This document shows positions 11,006-20,335 of a DNA stretch of 64,000 bases, piece by piece (position 1 is the stretch's first letter; each line of letters begins with the position of its first letter). The stretch is from Paraburkholderia phenazinium (GTDB lineage: Bacteria > Pseudomonadota > Gammaproteobacteria > Burkholderiales > Burkholderiaceae). A model generated the notes under the pieces. It saw only the letters and a list, made by a program, of their open reading frames with translations, was not told the DNA's origin and did not search any database. Location: contig NZ_FSRU01000001.1 in the NCBI RefSeq assembly GCF_900142845.1, positions 2,852,001 to 2,916,000 on the forward strand. Reading direction: 5' to 3'. A program made the translations under genes and the position numbers.

Positions 11006-11561
11006 TTTATTCGGGCGCAGAGGTGCGGCGGGTGTCGCGGGCGTTGCCGTTGCCGCTGTTGCTGTCGTCACAGCCTTGCTTGCGCCGAATGCACAGGCGG
11101 CGTACGGCATCGGTACGCCCTTGTCCGAGCAGGACGTCGCCGCGTGGAATATCGACGTAGCGCCGGACGGCCGCGGCCTGCCCGCAGGTAGCGGCGACGT
11201 GCTCACCGGCGCGCATATCTTCGCGGCCCAGTGTGCCGCTTGCCATGGCGCGCAAGGACAAGGCCTGATCGGCGATGCGCTGGTCGGTGGACAAGGCACG
11301 CTCGCTACGGCGAAACCGAAGCGCACAATCGGCAGTTACTGGCCGTACGCGACGACGTTGTTCGACTACATCCACCGCGCCATGCCGTATAACGCACCCG
11401 AGTCGCTCTCGGCGGACGAGGTGTACGCCGTGTGCGCTTTCCTGCTGAATCAGAACGGTATCGTGCCGCCGGATACGCGCCTCGATGCGGTGTCGCTGCC
11501 GCGCGTGAAAATGCCCAATCGCGATGGCTTCGTGGTCGATCCACGGCCCGACAAGCTCTGA
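10998..11561 (+). CDS. c-type cytochrome, electron acceptor of the SoxC-like enzyme
   Basis: 187 aa. A signal/anchor helix (residues 11-29) precedes one cytochrome c domain with a single haem motif, CAACH at residues 79-83, and a likely axial Met in HRAMPYNAP. It overlaps the end of soxC by 8 bases and has GAGGTG before its ATG, so the two are co-translated. Canonical SoxD is about twice this length with two haems. This shorter form looks like the one-haem partner (SorB-like or truncated SoxD) that takes electrons from the molybdenum subunit and hands them to the respiratory chain. Confidence 0.82.
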   Translation: MPSLFGRRGAAGVAGVAVAAVAVVTALLAPNAQAAYGIGTPLSEQDVAAWNIDVAPDGRGLPAGSGDVLTGAHIFAAQCAACHGAQGQGLIGDALVGGQGTLATAKPKRTIGSYWPYATTLFDYIHRAMPYNAPESLSADEVYAVCAFLLNQNGIVPPDTRLDAVSLPRVKMPNRDGFVVDPRPDKL

Positions 11562-11563
11562 TA

Positions 11564-11992
11564 TCAGCGGTTGAAGATGACCTTCGCTGTCTCAACGTCG
11601 AGCGGCGACGAGGTGTGTTCGTGGACGACCTTCCACCCGCCCCCGCGCTGCCTGAGCGTCATGGTCAGCCGGTTATCCAGCGAGCGCAGCGCCACGCCGT
11701 CCGCCGTCAGCGCCTGGTATGTCACGAAGGCGTGAACGACGGCAAGGTCCTGCGCGACAATCGTTTGCGGATCGCTGAAATCCACAACCACGCGCTCGGT
11801 ACCCAACGAGCCGAACCAGCGGGCCACCATGTCCCGCCATGACGCAATGCCGTTGTACGACCACGCCCCCCACATGTCGAAGACCCGCACGTCCTCGTCG
11901 TACAGCGCGATGAAAGCGTCGAGGTCTTTTGCGAGTACCGCCGCCTTGTAGTCGTCCAGGACCTGCAGGATCGGGTTGTCGGGTTGGTCCAC
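11564..11992 (-). CDS. SnoaL/NTF2-like protein
   Basis: 142 aa from a GTG at 11992, chosen because AGGAGA lies 7 bases ahead of it; a longer reading from 12049 adds 19 residues unlike the family. The fold pattern is that of the NTF2/SnoaL superfamily: two helices with VLDDYKAAVLAKDLDAFIALYDEDVRVFD, then strands TERVVVDFSDPQTIVAQDLAVVHAFVTYQ and GGGWKVVHEHTSSPLD. The C-terminal motif WKVVHEHTSSP is typical of the DUF4440/SnoaL-like group (ketosteroid-isomerase-like). Such proteins bind or isomerise small hydrophobic molecules; the substrate here is unknown. It is convergent with the cytochrome gene, separated by two bases. Confidence 0.8.
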   Translation of the reverse strand: MDQPDNPILQVLDDYKAAVLAKDLDAFIALYDEDVRVFDMWGAWSYNGIASWRDMVARWFGSLGTERVVVDFSDPQTIVAQDLAVVHAFVTYQALTADGVALRSLDNRLTMTLRQRGGGWKVVHEHTSSPLDVETAKVIFNR

Positions 11993-12303
11993 TGTGTTTC
12001 TCCTGAAGCGGATGGCGATGGCGGCCGGAACCCCTCTAGAACGGCACATCCGAGGCGCCTGACCGGTTGTGTTTCAACACTATGACGATTGACGAGTCGC
12101 AGGATCGACATCCGATACGGGGAAATTCGCAGGTATCCACGCGGATGGCGCCCTTGAATGCCCTTGAATAAAGGCCGGCAACTGTACGTTGTCGTACCGC
12201 ATTCTTGCGCGCGTGCGCGTAGCGTGCAAAGAAGACTATGCGGCCGCACGCGCGTTCGCCCCAAAAGCAAGTGTGGTTTTCGTCCGATAAGACAGGTGGC
12301 GCC

Positions 12304-12519
12304 ATGGCAGACAGAATCATCTCGAGCAGTACGCATGACGCTCATATGACCGTCGAGAATCACATTGCCGACGGTTGGGTAGCAAGCGTGTGCATTGTTC
12401 CGAAAGGCGCGGCAAAGAGCAACGAACTCATCAAGCTCGATACGCTATTCGAACGCGAAGAGGTTGCATGGAAAACAGTCGAGACGTTTGCACGTGCCGA
12501 GCTCAGCAATCTGACATAG
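12304..12519 (+). CDS. small hypothetical protein (71 aa)
   Basis: 71 aa starting MADRIISSSTHDAHMTVENH. An AGGTGG precedes the ATG at suitable distance. The sequence is soluble, with a strand-rich first half and an amphipathic helix near REEVAWKTVETFARAEL. No signal peptide, no domain I recognise. It lies 39 bases upstream of the Nramp-type transporter in the same direction, so cotranscription is possible. I infer it is a real gene from codon usage and spacing only. Confidence 0.55.
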   Translation: MADRIISSSTHDAHMTVENHIADGWVASVCIVPKGAAKSNELIKLDTLFEREEVAWKTVETFARAELSNLT

Positions 12520-12558
12520 CAGACGCCCGTGTAGCCTGCCGCCAGGAGCGTGCCCTTC

Positions 12559-13848
12559 ATGAATACGCTTACCGACGATCCGGTCAAGCAACCGCCCCGG
12601 CCAAAACTGCTGCAAGTGATGGGCCCCGGCCTCATCACCGGCGCATCGGACGACGATCCCAGCGGGATCGCCACGTATTCGCAGGTCGGCGCGCAATTTG
12701 GCTATGGCCTCGCCTGGACACTCCTGTTCAGCTATCCGTTGATGGCCGCGATCCAGGAGATCAGCGCCCGCATTGGGCGCGTCACCGGCAGTGGTATTGC
12801 GGGCAATCTGCGTGAGCACTATCCGCGCTGGTTGTCGACCAGCATAGTCGGGTTACTGCTGCTCGCGAACATCATCAATCTGGGGGCGGACCTGGGCGCC
12901 ATGGGTGCGGCGCTCAAGCTGCTGATCTCAGGTCCCGCCCTACTCTATGTGTGCGGTTTCGGGTTGCTCTCAGTGGTCCTGGAGGTGTTCATCCGCTATG
13001 CACGCTATGTGTCGGTTCTGAAATGGCTGTGCCTGTCGCTGTTCAGCTACGTGATCTGCGCATTCGTCGTGCAAGTGCCGTGGGCTCAGGTCGGCTGGGC
13101 CGTGCTGTTACCGACGCTGTCCATCAAGGCGGATTACCTCGTCGCCATCGTCGCTGTCATGGGCACGACAATCAGCCCTTACCTGTTCTTCTGGCAGGCC
13201 GAGCAGGAAGTCGAGGACGAAATGGAACGGCCAGGTGCGCATCCGTTGACCCACGCACCGTGGGAAGCGCCCGCGGAGTTCACACGGATCCGCATCGATA
13301 CTTACCTCGGCATGGCGCTCTCGAATGTGATCGCGTTCTTCATCGTCGTGACGACCGCAACCACGCTGCACGCGCACGGGCTGACCGATATTCAGACTTC
13401 GGCTCAGGCCGCGGAAGCGCTGCGCGGCATCGCGGGCCCGTTCACGTTCCTTGTGTTCGCGGCCGGCATCATAGGCACCGGCTTGTTGACCGTGCCCGTG
13501 CTAGCCGGATCGGGGGCGTACGCGGTGGGCGAGCTGTTCGCATGGCGGGTGGGCCTCGCACGTCTGCCGTCGCAGGCGAAGCCGTTCTACGCCGTGATCG
13601 CCGCGGCAACGCTGATCGGCGTGGGCCTGAACTTCACGTCGATCGATCCGGTCAAGGCGTTGTATTGGAGCGCGGTTCTCAACGGTGTCGTCGCGGTCCC
13701 GGTGATGATCGTCATGATGCATCTCTCGATGCGCACCCGCATCATGACCGGTTTCACGCTGCCGCCGACACTGCGCGTCCTCGGCTGGGTTGCCACCGGT
13801 GTGATGGCGGCAACGGTCGTAGCGATGGCTGTCAGCTGGTTCACGTAA
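12559..13848 (+). CDS. Nramp-family transporter with non-canonical metal site
   Basis: 429 aa from the ATG at 12559, which has AGGAG ten bases upstream (a GTG at 12550 is too close to it). About eleven membrane helices in the LeuT/Nramp arrangement, starting KLLQVMGPGLITGASDDDPSG. In canonical Mn/Fe Nramps helix 1 has DPGN and helix 6 has MPHN; here helix 1 reads DDDPSG (Asp33-Pro34) and helix 6 reads GTTISPYLFFWQ, so the metal-ligating Met, Asn and His are missing. The first Asp remains. This is the divergent Nramp-related branch often annotated simply as divalent metal transporter; its ion may be Mg2+ or something else. Inner membrane. Confidence 0.82.
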   Translation: MNTLTDDPVKQPPRPKLLQVMGPGLITGASDDDPSGIATYSQVGAQFGYGLAWTLLFSYPLMAAIQEISARIGRVTGSGIAGNLREHYPRWLSTSIVGLLLLANIINLGADLGAMGAALKLLISGPALLYVCGFGLLSVVLEVFIRYARYVSVLKWLCLSLFSYVICAFVVQVPWAQVGWAVLLPTLSIKADYLVAIVAVMGTTISPYLFFWQAEQEVEDEMERPGAHPLTHAPWEAPAEFTRIRIDTYLGMALSNVIAFFIVVTTATTLHAHGLTDIQTSAQAAEALRGIAGPFTFLVFAAGIIGTGLLTVPVLAGSGAYAVGELFAWRVGLARLPSQAKPFYAVIAAATLIGVGLNFTSIDPVKALYWSAVLNGVVAVPVMIVMMHLSMRTRIMTGFTLPPTLRVLGWVATGVMAATVVAMAVSWFT

Positions 13849-13911
13849 AACGGCCGTTCTCATGACGGATGGCGAATGGCGAATGGCCGATCACCGACGC
13901 CACCCATGTGC

Positions 13912-15441
13912 CTACTTCACCGGTATCGCTGCGGGCCGCACAACCGGCGCATCCTGCGCCGTCGCCCAGTCGCCGCGGCGGACGTGGTGGATGATCAGCG
14001 GAATGCCTGCGAACACCACAATGCCGAAGACAACCAGTCCCGTGTAAAGCAAAGGTGAGCCGACCGGCAACTGGTCCGGCGGGAAGAACGACACGACGAA
14101 GCTGAACAGCACGCCGACAAAGCCGATTCCGGCAGTCAGCCACATGCCGGCCAGACCGCCCGGCACCGTGAAGGGGCGCGGCAAAGCCGCTGCGGAGTAG
14201 CGCAAGCGGATCGCCGCCGCATACATGAACATGTAGGCGATCAGGTAAAGCGCGATCGTCATGGCGGAGATCAGAAAGAACGCCACCGATACATCCTGGA
14301 TCACAAAGTAGAAGCACGAAATGACGGTCACGATCAAACCTTGCACCAGCAGGATATGCGTGGGCATACCCTTGCGATTCTTCGCCTGAAGCAGCGGCGG
14401 CAACTCACCCTCATGCGCGGTTTCGAGCAGGCCGCGCGACGGACTGCCGAGCCAGGCCAGCACGCCACTGATTGCCCCGACGCCAACCAGCAGCGACAGC
14501 GCCGACACCGCCCAGCCCATATGCCAGATATCCACCAGCACCGCACCGAACGCGTCGAATACGCCGGATTGCAGCGAAATCTTTTCGTAGGGCAAGATCG
14601 CAGCGATCGGCAGTGCGCCGAGTGCGAAGATCAGCACCGAAATCAGCGCGCCCAGTCCGATGGCCGCCGGAAACCCCCGGCTCGGGCTGCGCATGTCGAT
14701 CACATGAACCGCTTGCACTTCGACACCGGCAAACAGCAGCACGATCCCGGCCAGAAACGAGATCGTGCCGAAACCATGAATCGCCGGCCAGAAGCGGGCA
14801 TGGCCATCCTGGGACAGCGCGGCATCGTTCAGGTGTTGCCAGCCGAGCGGATGGCCGCTGCTGATCCAGTAGCCAAGCAGCACGAGCAGCACCATGCCCG
14901 GCACGATGGTGCCGATCACGAAGGTCCAGTTGGCGATCTTCGCGAAGACTTCGACGCCTTGCAGCACGACCCACGTCGCAAGCCAGTACGCGACGATGCA
15001 GAAGATCCCCACATAGACGCCGTTCTTCGCCAGTTCCGGACGGCCGATCGTGTAGGCGAGCGCCGCCGCGCCGAAGGTCAAGGCAACCGGAAACCAGACG
15101 ACGTTCTGAATCCACTGCAACCAGATCGCGAGAAAACCCCAGCGTGTGCCGAACGCTTCCGCGACCCACGTGTAGATACCGCCGCGCCGGTCGGCAAAAG
15201 CCCCGCCCAGTTCAGCCGAAATCAGCGATGCGGGGATCAGATAGAAAACGACGGTAAACGCGAGATAGACGAACATCGTCATCTCTTCCTTCGCGAGCAA
15301 TGGAAGGCCGCGCAGGCTTGTGACGACGGCGGCGGCGGTCATCAGACCGATTGAGGTGACGCTCAGATATTTGCCGCGCGTTGCGACATTCGCGGTGTTG
15401 GCGGGCGGTAAGCCCGCCGCGGTAGTAACACGGTCATTCAT
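13912..15441 (-). CDS. gadC: glutamate/GABA antiporter, APC superfamily
   Basis: 509 aa, twelve membrane helices, start ATG with AGGAG eight bases ahead. The N-terminal segments SLRGLPLLAKEEMTMFVY, YLIPASLISAELGGAFADRRGGIYTWV and the helix-6/7 region FAGVEVQAVHVIDMRSPSRG match the GadC-type branch of amino-acid/polyamine/organocation carriers. GadC exports gamma-aminobutyrate in exchange for extracellular glutamate, completing the proton-consuming cycle of glutamate decarboxylase. It lies 27 bases downstream of gadB in the same operon, which makes the assignment strong. The acid-sensing C-plug cannot be judged by eye. Confidence 0.88.
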   Translation of the reverse strand: MNDRVTTAAGLPPANTANVATRGKYLSVTSIGLMTAAAVVTSLRGLPLLAKEEMTMFVYLAFTVVFYLIPASLISAELGGAFADRRGGIYTWVAEAFGTRWGFLAIWLQWIQNVVWFPVALTFGAAALAYTIGRPELAKNGVYVGIFCIVAYWLATWVVLQGVEVFAKIANWTFVIGTIVPGMVLLVLLGYWISSGHPLGWQHLNDAALSQDGHARFWPAIHGFGTISFLAGIVLLFAGVEVQAVHVIDMRSPSRGFPAAIGLGALISVLIFALGALPIAAILPYEKISLQSGVFDAFGAVLVDIWHMGWAVSALSLLVGVGAISGVLAWLGSPSRGLLETAHEGELPPLLQAKNRKGMPTHILLVQGLIVTVISCFYFVIQDVSVAFFLISAMTIALYLIAYMFMYAAAIRLRYSAAALPRPFTVPGGLAGMWLTAGIGFVGVLFSFVVSFFPPDQLPVGSPLLYTGLVVFGIVVFAGIPLIIHHVRRGDWATAQDAPVVRPAAIPVK

Positions 15442-15468
15442 TTCGTGCGCTCCTGTAGAGAGGCGTCA

Positions 15469-16854
15469 TCAATCGTGGTGGAAGGTCGGGCCGGCGGTCG
15501 AATGCGGCACCGGATTCTTCGTCAGATGTGCGATGGCATGCCTGATGTCCTCGAGCAGCATCGCCGCCATGTCGCGCGTCACACCGCGCCGGATCAACAC
15601 GCGCTGCACGATGGTGTCCTCGCGGCCCGCCGGCAGTTCGTACGAGGCAATCTGCCAACCGCGCATGCGCACCCGGTCGGACAGGTCGAATAACGTGAAG
15701 CCCGCTGCCTGCGGATGCCTCAGCTTGTAGCAAACAGCGGGCAATGCGCCACGCCCGTCGTAGATCATCTCCAGCGCATCGATCTTTGCCAGACCGTCGG
15801 CCAGCGCCTGCGCGGTATCTGCGCACTCCTGCTGGATGTGTCGATAGCCTTCACGGCCCAAACGCAGCAGCATGTAGTACTGCGCAATGATCTGGCCGGC
15901 CGGTCGCGAGAAATTCAGCGCAAAGGTCGGCATGTCGCCGCCCAGATAATCGACGCGGAAAATCAGTTTGTCCGGCAAGTCCTGCGTGCTGCGCCACACT
16001 ACCCAACCCACGCCAAGCGGTGCGAGCCCGTATTTGTGGCCCGACGCATTGATCGATTTGACGCGCGGCACGCTGAAGTCCCATTCGAGTTCCGGCTGGA
16101 TAAACGGTGCGACGAAGCCGCCGCTGGCCGCATCGACGTGAATCGGAATATCGAGTCCAACATCGGCCTGCAAGGCGTCCAGCGCACCCGCCAGCGCCTT
16201 CACCGGTTCGTAGACGCAGGTGAACGTGATGCCGAGTGTCGCCACGACGCCGATCGTGTTCTCGTCGCAATACCGCGCCAGATCTTCCGGTCGCAATCCG
16301 GTGGCGTCGCCGCTGAGCGGCACCTGACGCATCTCGACATCGAAGTAGCGCGCGAACTTCGCCCAGCACACCTGCACCGGACCGCAGACGAAGTTCGGCT
16401 TATCGGTCGGCTTGCCTTGCGCCTCCCTGCGCTTTTTCCACTGCCACTTGAGGGCAAGACCGCCGAGCATGCAGGCCTCGCTCGAGCCTGTCGTCGAGCA
16501 TCCAGTGGTCTTCCATGACTTCGGGGCATGCCATAGATCCGCGAGCATGTGCACGCAACGCATTTCGATCTCCGCGGTTTGCGGATACTCGTCCTTGTCG
16601 ATCATGTTCTTGTCGATCGACAGATCCATCAGGCTGCGCACTTCGTCGTCGGCATAGGTGGTGCAGAACGTCGCAACGTTCTGCCGCGAGTTGCCGTCCA
16701 TCAGCAGTTCGTCGCGCACCAGATCGAATACGGCGCGGCGATCCGACGAGGCCTCCGGAATCCGGTACTTCGGCAGCGAAGAACCCGATATGGTCGCGGC
16801 GTATTCGTCGGCAACGGCATCGGGCGTCGATGGCGGGGACTTGAGAAAGGTCAT
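15469..16854 (-). CDS. gadB: glutamate decarboxylase
   Basis: 461 aa pyridoxal-phosphate enzyme; it removes the alpha-carboxyl of glutamate to give GABA and CO2, consuming a cytoplasmic proton. Cofactor residues are clear: HVDAASGGF at 239-247 with the ring-contact Asp240, and the Schiff-base Lys274 in SGHKYG. Substrate-loop segments TTGSSEACMLGG and KPNFVCGPVQVCWAKFARYFDVE are family typical. Length fits E. coli GadA/B (466 aa). Start chosen because AGGAG lies nine bases upstream. It is first in the gadB-gadC operon; an unusual 9-bp repeat lies in its upstream region. Confidence 0.95.
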   Translation of the reverse strand: MTFLKSPPSTPDAVADEYAATISGSSLPKYRIPEASSDRRAVFDLVRDELLMDGNSRQNVATFCTTYADDEVRSLMDLSIDKNMIDKDEYPQTAEIEMRCVHMLADLWHAPKSWKTTGCSTTGSSEACMLGGLALKWQWKKRREAQGKPTDKPNFVCGPVQVCWAKFARYFDVEMRQVPLSGDATGLRPEDLARYCDENTIGVVATLGITFTCVYEPVKALAGALDALQADVGLDIPIHVDAASGGFVAPFIQPELEWDFSVPRVKSINASGHKYGLAPLGVGWVVWRSTQDLPDKLIFRVDYLGGDMPTFALNFSRPAGQIIAQYYMLLRLGREGYRHIQQECADTAQALADGLAKIDALEMIYDGRGALPAVCYKLRHPQAAGFTLFDLSDRVRMRGWQIASYELPAGREDTIVQRVLIRRGVTRDMAAMLLEDIRHAIAHLTKNPVPHSTAGPTFHHD

Positions 16855-16909
16855 GGTGCGAGACTCCTGGAGTGAAATGGGTGCGGCGACGAGTGCCGTG
16901 CCTGGCGCG

Positions 16910-16966
16910 GCGGCGATTCAAGCGGCAAGTGCGGTGAATGCGGCAGGTGCGGCGAGTGCGGCGGTT
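16910..16966. repeat. degenerate 9-bp tandem repeats upstream of gadB
   Basis: Five head-to-tail copies of a 9-mer of the form GCGGYRRNT fill 16922-16966 (GCGGCAAGT, GCGGTGAAT, GCGGCAGGT, GCGGCGAGT, GCGGCGGTT), with a sixth copy at 16910-16918 out of register by three bases. They sit about 60-110 bases upstream of the gadB start, in a 374-base gap that otherwise holds no gene I can support. The repeats could be a slippage-prone spacer or a multi-site for a regulator. Confidence 0.6.
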
Positions 16967-17228
16967 TCGCGAGCGAACACCGGAGCGAGTGAAATGGCGG
17001 CGTTGAACAGACGGGAGAACTTCTGTGACCACGGTGCACGAAGGGCCGGACGAAGTCGGTACGGTGGCGTACCGCACTGCGACATTTCAGACAATCTGTT
17101 GATTGCATTACACCGCCATTGAGCGCATGGTGGTGTCATTCACTGCGCTGTTTTCCGATCGGCTGTCACGCCGTCGATATCCGGGCTGAGCTCAGCGGAA
17201 CCCACCGCTCAACAAGGAGCCCATCATC

Positions 17229-17501
17229 ATGATCATCCCCACCATGACCTACCACGGACACGAGTTGCGTGCCTACGCTCACCAGCAATTCCCGCCGTTC
17301 GACGATCCCTATGCCCCGGGTGCGCGGCGTTTTGCTTCAGTGGTGCGCATCGACACGATCCCCTCGAACGAAGCCGACGCACGGCGCTACGCAACGGTCT
17401 TCGACGCGGTGAGCCCTGCCAGTTTCGACGATGCGATCAACCTTGCGATGCAGTTCGGCAAGGACATTGTCGACGGCAAGGTGCAGGCTACGGCGCTGTG
17501 A
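17229..17501 (+). CDS. hypothetical protein (90 aa), stress-gene neighbour
   Basis: 90 aa, soluble. AAGGAG lies nine bases upstream of the ATG. The sequence begins MIIPTMTYHGHELRAYAHQQ and contains a strand FASVVRIDTIP followed by a helix DARRYATVFDAVSPASFDDAIN. No cysteine, no signal peptide, no domain I recognise. It lies 60 bases upstream of a universal stress protein gene in the same direction and across from gadBC, so a role in acid or general stress is a reasonable guess from context only. Confidence 0.65.
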   Translation: MIIPTMTYHGHELRAYAHQQFPPFDDPYAPGARRFASVVRIDTIPSNEADARRYATVFDAVSPASFDDAINLAMQFGKDIVDGKVQATAL

Positions 17502-17561
17502 TCCCATCCCATCTCTTCGCGGGACAGGGCGCACCGTCCCCATGAATATTTCAAGGCAGAT

Positions 17562-18086
17562 ATGTATAAACGCATTCTGGTAGCGATCGACGGCAGCGAG
17601 ACGTCTGAACATGCCTTCGACACCGCGCTGCAACTCGCACACGATAACGACGCGCAGTTGCAGCCCCTTTACGTCGTCGACAACCCGTTGATGGCATACG
17701 ACGCGTCCGGCTACGACCCGACCATCCTGCGCGACGCCTTCGTTGAGGAAGGCCAGCGGCTGCTGGCGGATGCGCTCGCGCGGATGAAGCACGAGAACGT
17801 GGCAGGCGTACCGCGGCTGGTCGACGTAGCGCCGGTAGGCGAAGATATTTCGGAGCGGATCCGCATCTCGGCCAACGAGTTCAATGCGGATCTGCTGGTA
17901 CTCGGCACACACGGGCGACGCGGCTTCAAGCGCCTGTTTCTGGGCAGCGTGGCCGAGCGCGTGGTACGCAGCGCCAGCCTGCCGGTGTTGCTGGTGCCGA
18001 GCCGGCAAGCGCAAACCACACTCGCGGATGCGGCCATACCGGGTCACACCGAACTCGCCGCAGCGACCCAGGAGTTGCCGCGCTAA
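17562..18086 (+). CDS. universal stress protein, UspA family
   Basis: 174 aa single-domain UspA fold. Start MYKRILVAIDGSETSEHAFD has the conserved Asp of strand 1, and the ATP-binding motif is complete (GTHGRRGFKRLFLGSVAE, the G-2X-G-9X-G-S pattern), followed by VVRSASLPVLLV. It should be of the ATP-binding class and act as a cytoplasmic homodimer. It follows a small unknown gene by 60 bases and precedes a chemoreceptor gene by 234 bases; those 234 bases show no gene. Confidence 0.92.
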   Translation: MYKRILVAIDGSETSEHAFDTALQLAHDNDAQLQPLYVVDNPLMAYDASGYDPTILRDAFVEEGQRLLADALARMKHENVAGVPRLVDVAPVGEDISERIRISANEFNADLLVLGTHGRRGFKRLFLGSVAERVVRSASLPVLLVPSRQAQTTLADAAIPGHTELAAATQELPR

Positions 18087-18320
18087 CGGCGGCCCGTGAG
18101 CACTTAGCCACTCCGCTGCACCGCCACTGCGCCGGTGCAGCGAAAGCCTATGCCGGTTGCCCGGACCGGCCCCCCCTTCCCCCACACCCCTCAAGTTCTC
18201 GCGTTTTCCGCCGTAGACCGTAAAGGTGCTGCCAAAACCGTGACTCGGCTCGGGGTCATACCGAAGGGTCACCGTGAGTATTCCAATTCGTGCCACTCCG
18301 TTCCATTCTTCACGGAAACC

Positions 18321-20135
18321 ATGATTTCCTCACTTCGAACCCGCATCCTGATCATTTCCTCTGCGACCGTCATCGGCGCGCTCGCGCTCTCGGGAGCGGC
18401 TGCTTATACCACCGTGCGCGCCAACACGATGGAGACCATCGCCCAGAACCTGAGCGCCATCGCCAGCGCCAATACGCTCGCTATCGACAAGTGGGTGGCG
18501 GCCAAGGCGCTGGCCGTCAAGGTGACTGCCGACGAGGTCGAGCACGGCGATCCGCAGGGCCTCGTCAAGCATATGAGCAACGCGGACGGCTTTCCGGTCA
18601 CCACCGTCGGCTGGACCGACAAGACCTATTTCTCGACCAGCAGCACCACGCCCAAGGACTACGATCCCACCGCGCGGCCCTGGTACAAGGCGGCCATCGC
18701 GGCCGGCACGCTGCTGGTCACGAAGCCGTATGGCGACGTGGCGACGGGTGTGCCCTACGTCTCTTTCTCGGCGCCGATGATCCGCAACGGCGCGGCCACC
18801 GGTGCGCTGAGCGGCGCCGTGCCGCTCGACGGCGTGCGCGACGTGGTCGCCACCGTGCATCCGACGCCCTCGAGCCTCGCCTTCGTCGTGACGCGCGACG
18901 GCCAGGTGATCGCGCATCCGGATGCCAAGCTGATCCTCAAGCCGGCAACCGACATCTCCACCGCCCTCACGCCGGACGCGCTGGCCTCGCTCGCGCAAGC
19001 CGGCGCACCGATGGAGGTCAATCTGGGCGGGGTGGCGAAGCTGCTCAAGGCGCAGCCCGTGCTGGGCACCGACTGGTACATGGTGATCGCACTCGACAAG
19101 GCGGAGGCAACGGCGGGTCTCGCCAACGTCCTGCGCGCGCTCGGGGCGGCGATGGTCCTGCTGACGCTGGCCGCGGTGGGCATCGCCGCGTTCTTCACGT
19201 CGCATTCGTTCCGCAGCCTCTCGCGGGTGCGCGATGCAATGGACACGATCGGCTCGGGTAGCGGCGATCTCACGCATCGCCTGCCGGTGGTCGGCGGCGA
19301 CGAGGTGGCGCAGATTTCGGCCTCCTTCAACGCCTTTGTCGACAAGATCGGCACCGTGCTGCTGGAAGTCCGCGCGGGCGTCGAAAACATGACGACCGCG
19401 ACCAGCGAAATCGAAATGGGCAACCGCGATCTGTCGCAGCGCACGGAAACCTCCGCCAGCAATCTGCAGAACACCTCGGCCGCGCTCACGCAGTTGACCG
19501 CCAGCGTCAAGCAATCGGCCGAAGCCGCGATGGAAGCCACGCGGCTCGCGACCACGGCGAGCCAGGCGGCGGCGCGCGGCGGCGAAGTCGTGACGAGCGC
19601 GGTCGGCACGATGGACGAGATCGCCCGGTCCTCGGCGCGCATTACCGAAATCATCGGCGTGATCGACAGCATCGCGTTCCAGACCAACATCCTGGCGCTG
19701 AACGCGGCCGTCGAAGCGGCGCGTGCCGGCGAGAACGGTCGTGGATTCGCCGTGGTGGCCGGTGAAGTGCGCACGCTGGCGCAGCGCTGCGCGACCGCGG
19801 CGCGCGAGATCAAGGATCTGATCCAAGCCTCGGAAGCCAGCGTCGGCACCGGCGCGCAGCGCGTCCAGGCAGCCGGCGCGGCGATGCAGGAAATCGTCGC
19901 CGGGATCGATCGCGTGAATCGCGTCATCGGCGAAATCGACGGTGCGATGAGCGAGCAGAGCGCGGGCATCAGCCAGATCGACCGCAGCGTCGCCGAGATG
20001 GATCAGGCGACGCAGCAAAACGCCGCCCTCGTGGAGCAATCGACGGCGGCCTCCGCGACGCTGAACGAGCAGGCGCATGGGCTGTCGCGCATCGTGGGGC
20101 TGTTCAAGCTGCGTCACGGAGATGCCCTCGCGTAA
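18321..20135 (+). CDS. methyl-accepting chemotaxis protein with dCache sensor
   Basis: 604 aa from the ATG at 18321; a longer open frame from 18135 adds residues unlike a receptor start. Membrane helix at about 11-32, periplasmic dCache_1 domain to about 275, second membrane helix, HAMP (about 300-350), then a long signalling domain with the hairpin tip [23 protein letters not shown]. The ligand pocket carries YDPTARPWY, matching the Tyr/Arg/Trp/Tyr part of the amino-acid-binding dCache motif, but the expected Asp in the last strand seems replaced ([11 protein letters not shown]). No C-terminal methylesterase-binding pentapeptide is present. It directs taxis to an unknown ligand, possibly an amine or organic acid. 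Confidence 0.92.
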   Translation: MISSLRTRILIISSATVIGALALSGAAAYTTVRANTMETIAQNLSAIASANTLAIDKWVAAKALAVKVTADEVEHGDPQGLVKHMSNADGFPVTTVGWTDKTYFSTSSTTPKDYDPTARPWYKAAIAAGTLLVTKPYGDVATGVPYVSFSAPMIRNGAATGALSGAVPLDGVRDVVATVHPTPSSLAFVVTRDGQVIAHPDAKLILKPATDISTALTPDALASLAQAGAPMEVNLGGVAKLLKAQPVLGTDWYMVIALDKAEATAGLANVLRALGAAMVLLTLAAVGIAAFFTSHSFRSLSRVRDAMDTIGSGSGDLTHRLPVVGGDEVAQISASFNAFVDKIGTVLLEVRAGVENMTTATSEIEMGNRDLSQRTETSASNLQNTSAALTQLTASVKQSAEAAMEATRLATTASQAAARGGEVVTSAVGTMDEIARSSARITEIIGVIDSIAFQTNILALNAAVEAARAGENGRGFAVVAGEVRTLAQRCATAAREIKDLIQASEASVGTGAQRVQAAGAAMQEIVAGIDRVNRVIGEIDGAMSEQSAGISQIDRSVAEMDQATQQNAALVEQSTAASATLNEQAHGLSRIVGLFKLRHGDALA

Positions 20136-20335
20136 CGTGCGATGGCTGCGAGTTTGAGGGGCCGCGCGAAGCACACGAGCGCGGACTCAAGATTTCACTG
20201 CGCAACGTTCATCGAACCGGCGATTGCACACTCACGGTGTGATCTGAACCTACCGGACAGGCATTCTTCGTCAAGCCTCAAACGTGCACACTTTGGTTGC
20301 CGCCGATCTTTCGGCAATCATTGATGAGGATAGCA

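Noticed and set aside
16910..16966. Short tandem repeats considered as a CRISPR array
   Set aside because: Units are 9 bases and adjoin without spacers, and no cas genes are present.
18330..20174. Long open frame of about 614 codons on the minus strand
   Set aside because: It lies exactly antisense to the chemoreceptor gene and reads as an Arg/His/Asp-rich shadow typical of high-GC DNA; no domain and no ribosome site.
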